A stretch of DNA of 64,000 nucleotides from NCBI GenBank assembly GCA_027922465.2, contig BQMF02000053.1, positions 558,001 to 622,000 on the forward strand, written 5' to 3'. Numbering within the stretch: the stretch's first letter is position 1; each line of letters opens with the position of its first letter. The notes beneath the pieces are model-generated. The model saw nothing but the letters and a program-made list of their open reading frames with translations, made no database searches and had not been told where the DNA came from. This stretch comes from Turritopsis dohrnii (taxonomy: Eukaryota; Cnidaria; Hydrozoa; Anthoathecata; Oceaniidae). The position numbers and the translations under genes are program-made. Below are positions 58,119 through 64,000 of this stretch, in pieces.

Positions 58119-58130
58119 TCTTTTATACTG

Positions 58131-58655
58131 TCAATTGATTTGCTTTTTTGTTTTTGCTTGTCTATTCGAATTATTTTTCTACTTACACTTACGCACAATA
58201 TACAACATACGCATTTCAAGACGAAGAACCATTTGTATAGATGAGTTTCTTAGTGACGTAATGTTTATAAACACCAGTGTTCTTTGCTCGATAATTACGG
58301 TATATTGCAACATAGAATATCATTAATCAAGTCATTTTCCTGTGAGTATGCGCACGCAGCCTCGCAGGAAATAAAAGTCTCTCTGTACACTTCAAAATGT
58401 TGTCACTTTATTTGGTTCTCTGGAGTCCCCTTAAAGACAATCGACATTAGAAAGTTTCAATACACATTAGCACTTCCTCTCTATTTTCATACATTGTATT
58501 TGATTTTTAGTATGTACAAGGTATAAAAGTGTAATTAACATTGGAAACTTGTCTATATATGGAAATGCTTGAAATAAAAATTACACCGTTAAAAAGTCAT
58601 TAGCATGTCAGTTAATTGACTTTTAAGAATTTAATGAACCAAATCATTGAGTTTT
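58131..58655. other. LINE 3' flank
   Basis: Probably the LINE 3' UTR; no clear tail repeat or poly(A) end was found. Confidence 0.35.
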
Positions 58656-58659
58656 TCTT

Positions 58660-58814
58660 CACTATCTTTTCGAAGAACAAATATTTTGGCAAACATTTTA
58701 TATTAACGGATAGAGCATGAAAAGCTCTTTCTTGTGATATAAAATTCACAACATATCATCAGACATGTAATGAGATATACGCCTTGAAAGTTGGTGGATA
58801 AGACATTTTGAGAC
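58660..58814. mobile_element. truncated mariner-type MITE
   Basis: Matches the right two thirds of the element at 7619-7850, ending TTTTGAGACACACTG then TA. The left end is absent. Confidence 0.75.
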
Positions 58815-59010
58815 ACACTGTATAAATTCAAATTCATCTTGCATGCTTTCGATATTTTTTCTGAAACAATTACGTTATCACATGCTTAATAATTTTAATG
58901 GCTTCAGAACTTATTTTTAACAATCTTTTACAATTCTGAAATTTTAAGTTTTCAAAATTTACTAACACTCTCCGTCACTTAATAAAAATGAAACTGGCAT
59001 TAACAAATTA

Positions 59011-59132
59011 TTGCCCCCGCAGCGAGCGTAAGCGAGCGAGGAGGCATAGTAGTTTCACGAGATAGGCGAATGTCAGTTCCGATTTTGTTCTTCATCATCA
59101 TTTTCCAACTTTTCGTGTTGCCGTTACACGGT
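59011..59132. repeat. 121-bp dispersed repeat, copy 2
   Basis: Same orientation and nearly the same sequence as 53066-53186. It lies about 100 bp before the Helitron coding region. Confidence 0.85.
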
Positions 59133-59230
59133 AGTATTAAAATTACTTTTACTTTTTTCCGACGTGAGAGGCGAAATACGAAGTTCATGAGCAAGGTATT
59201 CTTTTTTTAACTAAAACTGACACTTCAGAA

Positions 59231-60591
59231 ATGGATCTTTATTCAATCTCTGAAGGCCCACAAAATGTGGGAGATGTGCGTGTTGCAGATAAAGCTAGCA
59301 ATGATGAGACTTCGAATGAAGTATATGTAGCTCTATCTGCAGATTCAGCTCTTACTGAGATTTCCAGTTGTACCAGGCCAACTGAAAGCAGCTTGAGTAA
59401 TCAAATACGTTTTAGAAATGCTTGTAGACAACAGCGATCCAATTTTTCTTGAGCTGTTGATTGTTTTCTAGAAATTAGCTATGCTATATTGTACAGTCAT
59501 TTAAAGTATATTTCAAGGTCTGAATTTTTTGACTTAAATTGTGGTAGTGCAAACTTCTATCAAATCATAATTACCTCTTTTGAGGGAAATTTTGTCAAGT
59601 TTAGTGATTATGAACAGAATGTGGCAGATATTCGTCAGCCTGTATGGGACTATTTGGTGGAACATTGTCCATCATTTATTAACAGGGACATGGAAGATCA
59701 ATTTTCAGAAATCTTTTCAAGTTGTCTTTTCAACTACTTGACAGCAGATGAGAAAGCTCTTTTTCAATCAAGATATTGCCTTAAAGCATTCTGTAGCAGT
59801 TGCAATAATGATTTCGAAATTGAATTGCCTACTATGGTTAATTACATGTCAGAACTTGATTTAGGAAATTTGGATAATTTATATAACTGGCCAAATTTAC
59901 TGAATCCGTTAGCACGGAATAATGTTTTGCAATGTAATTGTGAGAAACTTTGTGAAGCAACTATTGAGAATTTCATTCTTCCTAAAATATGTTTAATAGA
60001 ATTCAGCAAAATTCCATTTCTGGTAAAGAATTCAAGGAACAGATAATGATACAGAACCATTTATTTGTTCGTAAAAGCATAATTAGACATCAGCATCAAC
60101 ATTTTACATGTGCTGTAGTAACTGATGATTCTGGAAGATGGGTTTATTTAGATGACTTGAGTGATAATGTGTTTCATTATTCAAGTTTGAATGACCTGTG
60201 TAGCATCAGACCACATGGCTGGTTTTTCTTTGTATACGTTAGAGAAAGTGCTGACGGTGTTGATCTAGAAAATCTAGATATTCATTTTAGCGTTGACGAG
60301 TCTTCCTCTAAAATTATGAATGCAAAGAAAAGCAAATATTGTGATATTCTGAAGAACTATCCTTTGCGTAGTAAATCAAAATCCTATCTTGAAGATCGAC
60401 ATGAATATGATAGAAAATATTATGAGAGAAATCTGACAAAACGAAAAGATCAGTCTAAAGTGAATTACGAAAAGAATGAGCCCAAACGGAAATATCAGTT
60501 TAAAGAAAATTATGAAAATAATGAGGCCAAAAGGAAAAATCAGTTTAAAGAAAATTACGAAAGGAATAAGGAAACTCGAAAGGAAAAATGA
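59231..60591 (+). pseudogene. Helitron-linked ubiquitin-specific-protease-like domain
   Basis: The frame from ATG at 59231 continues through an in-frame TGA at 59450 (perhaps a former Trp) into AVDCFLEISYAILY, then shifts near 60010 into HQHFTCAVVTDDSGRWVYLD and FFFVYVRESADG. The spacing of a Cys box, a His box and a W-x-x-x-D-D motif resembles C19 ubiquitin proteases. It is followed by KENYE.N.....K repeats. Family level is inference. Confidence 0.55.
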
Positions 60592-61281
60592 AAAAAAGAA
60601 GATATTAAGGCTGGACGTCGTCAGCGTTACCATTCTACAAAGAAGCAACTACAGAAAAATCAAAATAGTAATGAAGTTAAAGTTTGTTATAGCAATAGTG
60701 AATTTCTGAAAAAGAAATTTCATAAAAGACTAGAAATGACTATTATTCACTGTAAGACATGTAAGGAGGCTTGGCCTTTGCCCAGTTCATCTAAAAAGTT
60801 AAAAATTGATTATGAATGTTTACGGAATGTTTAAAAAAGTTTTCCAGAGAAATTTAGTCAAGAAAATGTTATGGTTCCAAGCTCTGTACCACTACAGCTT
60901 CAAGGTTTAACTCAGATTGAGGAGATGCTTATTGCTAGAGCATTTCCAGTGATCCAGGCTTACACAAAGCCGAGTGGTGGACAGAAAGCATATAAAGGAC
61001 ATGTTGTTACTCTTCCACAAGATGTTCAGCATGTAGCTAATGTTTTGCCAAGATATCCAAGTGATATTCCTGTGATTGTGTTTAAATTTGATGGTAAGAA
61101 TAATAACTCTAAAGAGCTCAAAGTACGTAGACAAAAGGTGTTAGATGCTTTATTGTGGCTTACTGGTAATAATGAGAATGGAAAACCTAATAACTTTTTG
61201 TATAAAGATGTGACTATTGATTTGAACAGATTTGATTGCTTCCAAGAAAATGATTATCTAGACTTATCAAAAAAATTTTGA
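60592..61281 (+). pseudogene. Helitron N-terminal (DUF6570-like) domain
   Basis: Zinc-binding-like HCKTCKEAW, then VPSSVPLQLQGLTQIEEMLI, GGQKAYKGHVVTLPQDVQHV and VRRQKVLDALLWLTGNN. This is the conserved segment before the Rep in animal Helitrons. Confidence 0.8.
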
Positions 61282-62963
61282 TTTTGCTAATAGGGAGGAT
61301 AATTTCGATGATGAAATTGACGAGGCTGAAATTCCAGATTTTGAACCAAAAAATGACAATGATGAAAAGGTATATGATGAGAAAACAGAAATGGGAAGTT
61401 TTGTTCCTACTAAATTGCAATCTAAAGTAGAAAAAGAAATTCTTAATGATTCTGTTTTAAAACCAGAAACTTGGAAAGTAGATAGTATTGCTCTGAATGA
61501 ATTTAAGACAGAATATCTGGCAAGTTTAGCATTTCCAACTTTATTTCCTGATGGGAAAGGAGACCCAACAAAATTAAGCACTGTTAAAACTATAGCTAAA
61601 AGTGACACTGAGGCGTTTTCTGAGAAAACAAAACATTTGATAAAGTTTGCTGAAAGAATTGATAATAAATGGGTATATAGATTTGCAGCCCATCCACGAT
61701 TTGCTTTTTGGGCTAACAATATTCTTTATCGTAGTCCTTTGCTAGGGCAGGGTAGCTTTTATTTGAAACAAAACCCTGGTGATGCCAATTTAACAATTGA
61801 CGAGCTACAAGATATGGTTAGAACTGGAACTCATTCAGTTGTGATTAAGAAGTTAATGCGTTATGCGAAAAATGTAACAGGTACGAATGCCTATTGGAGC
61901 AATGCTAAAGAACAATTAAAAGCTATTATTAACCAAGCTGGAGCACCAACTATTTTTTGGACTCTGTCTTGTGCAGAGTTTCATTGGCCAGAATTTCATG
62001 CTTTATTTTCGAACGACAAAGATCAAGATAGTAATAGCTTGCGTAATAACATTTTGAATAATCCCCATTTAATAGATTGGTTTTTTACTGTGAGAGTTGA
62101 AAATTTTGTTAAGCATTGGCTTTATGAGTCTATGAGGGCAGAGTGGCAATGGTATAGATTTGAATATGCTGTTATGAGAGGCACCATTCATTGTCACTTA
62201 AAAACTTAACTTAAAAATGACCCTGGCTTATGCCATTTAACACAAATAGCTTTAAATGGTCATTTAGCTGAGGAAAATCTGCCTTTTGAAAATGATCCTG
62301 AAAATATTGTTGTAGTCACTAAATATATTGATAATGGGAAAGCTGTTGCATTTGTGATTATGTAGATTCTCTTGTGATTGCATGGAATCCATCCATGCCA
62401 GAAGATGGTTGGGTGAGGCCAACCTGTCACCCATGTAATGATGATGACTATGCAGATTTGTTAAATTGTGTACAAAGGCATACTAAATGTAGTTCAGCTT
62501 ATTGTCTCCGCAAAAGAACTAATGGTGAACAATACTACAGGAGAGCAATACTCATGGAGAGCAAATACTGATATCCAGCCAATCATTGATTATAATGCCT
62601 GTTTGGAATATTTAGCTAAGTATGCTGCAAAAGCAGAAAAGCTATCAGATGTGGCTAGAGATGCTTTTGTTTCGATTGTAGATAATTTAAAAGGTACTGA
62701 ACAAACAAGATCTGTTATTCAGAAGCTAATGATCAGAGCTGTTGGAGTACGCGACTTTAGTGTTCAGGAAGTTATGCATAATATACTTTCACTAAAAATG
62801 CATAGTTGTTCCTTTCAAGTAATAAATGTGTCTGTGGAAGGATCAAGAAAAGTTGAAATTAAAGATGGTAAAGTTGAAACTGAACCTTCATTGTTAGATC
62901 ATTATGCTAACAGAGCTAATTTAAAAGGATGTAATAAAAATATAGTTAAATCCAATTTTGTGC
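61282..62963 (+). pseudogene. Helitron Rep (HUH-Y2) remnant
   Basis: EYLASLAFPTLFPDGKGDPT, FAAHPRFAFWANN, GAPTIFWTLSCAEFHWPEFH, RGTIHCH (HUH, about 62178-62198) and EYLAKYAAKAE (Y2, about 62607-62640). Both metal-binding histidines and both tyrosines survive despite stops and frameshifts elsewhere. Confidence 0.88.
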
Positions 62964-63259
62964 AATTAGCGGGATTCGGAAAAATCATGTTTCGTCTACA
63001 CGAAACTATTTTTCTATAGATTTGTAGGGAATTGTATACAACTTAGTAGAGTTGTTCGTGAATTTTTCTCTACAAAGTCATTAGAAACTTCACATTAACA
63101 CTTGAAATAAGCGTGCAAAGTAATGGTGTTTCTTTTGATACAACAAAAGGCTTTAAATCTCTGAAGTACGGTTTAATAGAACAGTTTCAAAAAAATTCTC
63201 ACAAGTAATTGATTTTTTTCGTGTAACAGGCTCGTCGAGTTTACGAATCTCCCTAATTT
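62964..63259. mobile_element. element X, copy B, inserted in the Helitron
   Basis: About 296 bp with imperfect inverted ends (AATTAGCGGGATTCGGAAA and TTTACGAATCTCCCTAATT). It separates SNFVQL of the Helitron from the continuing VRAFPCLYGN-PKSPQYPVYC segment. Copy A is at 13523-14212. Confidence 0.75.
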
Positions 63260-63760
63260 GTGTCAAACTATACAGTACAAAAGGAGGAAGTAAAAAAACG
63301 GAAAACTCCAGTAATTGTGAGAGCATTTCCATGCTTATATGGTAATCCTAAGAGCCCACAGTATCCTGTATACTGTAAATAGCAGCTATTAAAGTAGAAG
63401 CCATGGAAAATCAATATAAGTGATGCTTGGGATAACTTAGATGATGAAACTGATGATATGTTTTGTCAAAAGTGGAGTGACTTTCTCCAAAGTGATATAG
63501 GTCAGATTTTAGTTCCGAATTATAGCAGGGAGTTCAGCAATGCTGAGATTTTCTTTGAAAGGACTGAAGTTGATGATTGTGAGTTTGAAGAACATGATCA
63601 AGGGCCACGTGAAGAATGGATGCATTTAGCTGATTTGTGTAATAATGTTATTGGTACTAGTGTAACGTTAGAAAATAATGCTGAGTATTGGAACACATGC
63701 AGAGCAAGTTATACAGAAGAACAAATAGGTAATATGCCATCATGGTTAGACAGGGAAAAA
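63260..63760 (+). pseudogene. Helitron, segment between Rep and helicase
   Basis: TPVIVRAFPCLYGNPKSPQY, a stop, then ISDAWDNLDDETD and LVPNYSREF...REEWMHLADLC. This is the usual inter-domain stretch of animal Helitrons. The coding run dissolves into a TTTA repeat at about 63764-63792. Confidence 0.75.
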
Positions 63761-63763
63761 ACC

Positions 63764-64000
63764 AATTCTGTTTATTTATTTATTTATTTATTTCGAATGT
63801 TTATTTACCACAGGATTACCACTTCAACATGCTTTATGCTGTTGTTTTTCAAGTGGGTCCTGTGGGTTCTAAAATATACAATTACTATTAATTACTATAA
63901 AGAAATATAACCATAAAAACTAATAATTAAAACAAGTAATAAAAATATAAACAATATAAACAGTAAAATCGCGAAAACCATGGGAACCTGGCGAATAGAA
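63764..64000. other. TTTA microsatellite and unassigned right edge
   Basis: (TTTA)n run followed by AT-rich sequence that interrupts the Helitron. Possibly another inserted element, cut off by the window end. Confidence 0.4.

Larger units (their letters stand above)
55313..58130 (+). mobile_element. CR1/L2-like non-LTR retrotransposon, decayed
   Basis: Plus-strand ORF2 remnants: an apurinic endonuclease-like start (IKIAHLNTRSI, DIITLSETWL, RGGGVGMYI, IICGDSNID, SDHD) and a reverse transcriptase (PISVLPVLSKVFERV, QHGFRKSRST, FADYSKAFDTV, GVPQGSILGP and the catalytic YADD). The C-terminal region ends FNDLPKSIRDIDKLNSFKSALKNYL. At least five frameshifts (for example near 55480, 56250 and 57150) and an in-frame TAA at 56724 make it inactive. 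Motifs fit the CR1/L2/Rex side of LINEs; the exact clade needs a tree. No ORF1 found. Confidence 0.9.
59231..63760 (+). mobile_element. decayed Helitron, Rep region, with ubiquitin-protease-like N-terminus
   Basis: Plus-strand coding remains in this order: a USP-like Cys box (AVDCFLEISYA) and His box (HQHFTCAVVTDDSGRWVYLDD), a repetitive Lys/Asn/Tyr-rich linker, a Cys-bearing region (HCKTCKEAWPLP), the Helitron N domain (VPSSVPLQLQGLTQIEEMLI, RAFPVIQAYTKPSGGQ, VRRQKVLDALLWL), then the Rep with an HUH motif (RGTIHCH) and the two-tyrosine motif (EYLAKYAAK). Stops at 59450, 60589, 60833 and 62207 and frameshifts near 60010, 61270 and 62350 make it inactive. The helicase domain is not in the window. 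Helitrons move by rolling-circle replication. Confidence 0.9.

Overview
The window is metazoan nuclear DNA: AT-rich, with long GT-AG introns, four recognisable animal genes and dense transposon debris. I could not fix the species. The mix (EAG-family K+ channel, AP-1-type bZIP, UBE2U, FAM133, Penelope-like elements, a CR1/L2-like LINE, a Helitron, many MITEs) fits an invertebrate such as a cnidarian, sponge or tunicate. That is inference.

Layout. (1) 1-3.8 kb: tandem repeats, a GACGTC-rich inverted-repeat element, a long hairpin and a broken Penelope-like retroelement (PLE). (2) 4.1-22.7 kb, plus strand: an Elk-type (KCNH) voltage-gated K+ channel, lacking only its first exons, which lie left of the window. 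Its 8.3-kb and 5.1-kb introns hold MITEs and two copies of an element with an internal ~127-bp tandem array. Two candidate alternative first exons in the 8.3-kb intron would give channels without the PAS domain. (3) 22.7-33.7 kb: gene-poor; one terminal coding exon of an unidentified minus-strand gene, one orphan plus-strand exon candidate and two strong hairpins. (4) 33.8-37.2 kb, plus strand: a complete small AP-1-like bZIP gene with two candidate first exons. (5) 39.5-42.8 kb, minus strand: a complete six-exon UBE2U-like ubiquitin-conjugating enzyme; one intron is filled by a 35-bp minisatellite grown from an exon/splice-donor junction. (6) 44.2-46.8 kb, minus strand: a complete nine-exon FAM133-like gene. 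(7) 46.9-64 kb: transposons: a 1.7-kb inverted-repeat element with an 8-bp target duplication, a minus-strand PLE split by a TTAA-flanked MITE, a foldback element, a decayed CR1/L2-like LINE, and a decayed Helitron with a ubiquitin-protease-like N-terminal region and an HUH/Y2 Rep domain, itself carrying a smaller element.

The four host genes share no obvious pathway: a membrane channel, a transcription factor, an E2 enzyme and a basic Lys/Ser-rich protein. Exon boundaries were derived by hand from GT/AG sites, codon phase and family similarity. Phases close exactly across all exons of the four genes, which is the main support for the models. No RNA genes or CRISPR arrays were recognised.
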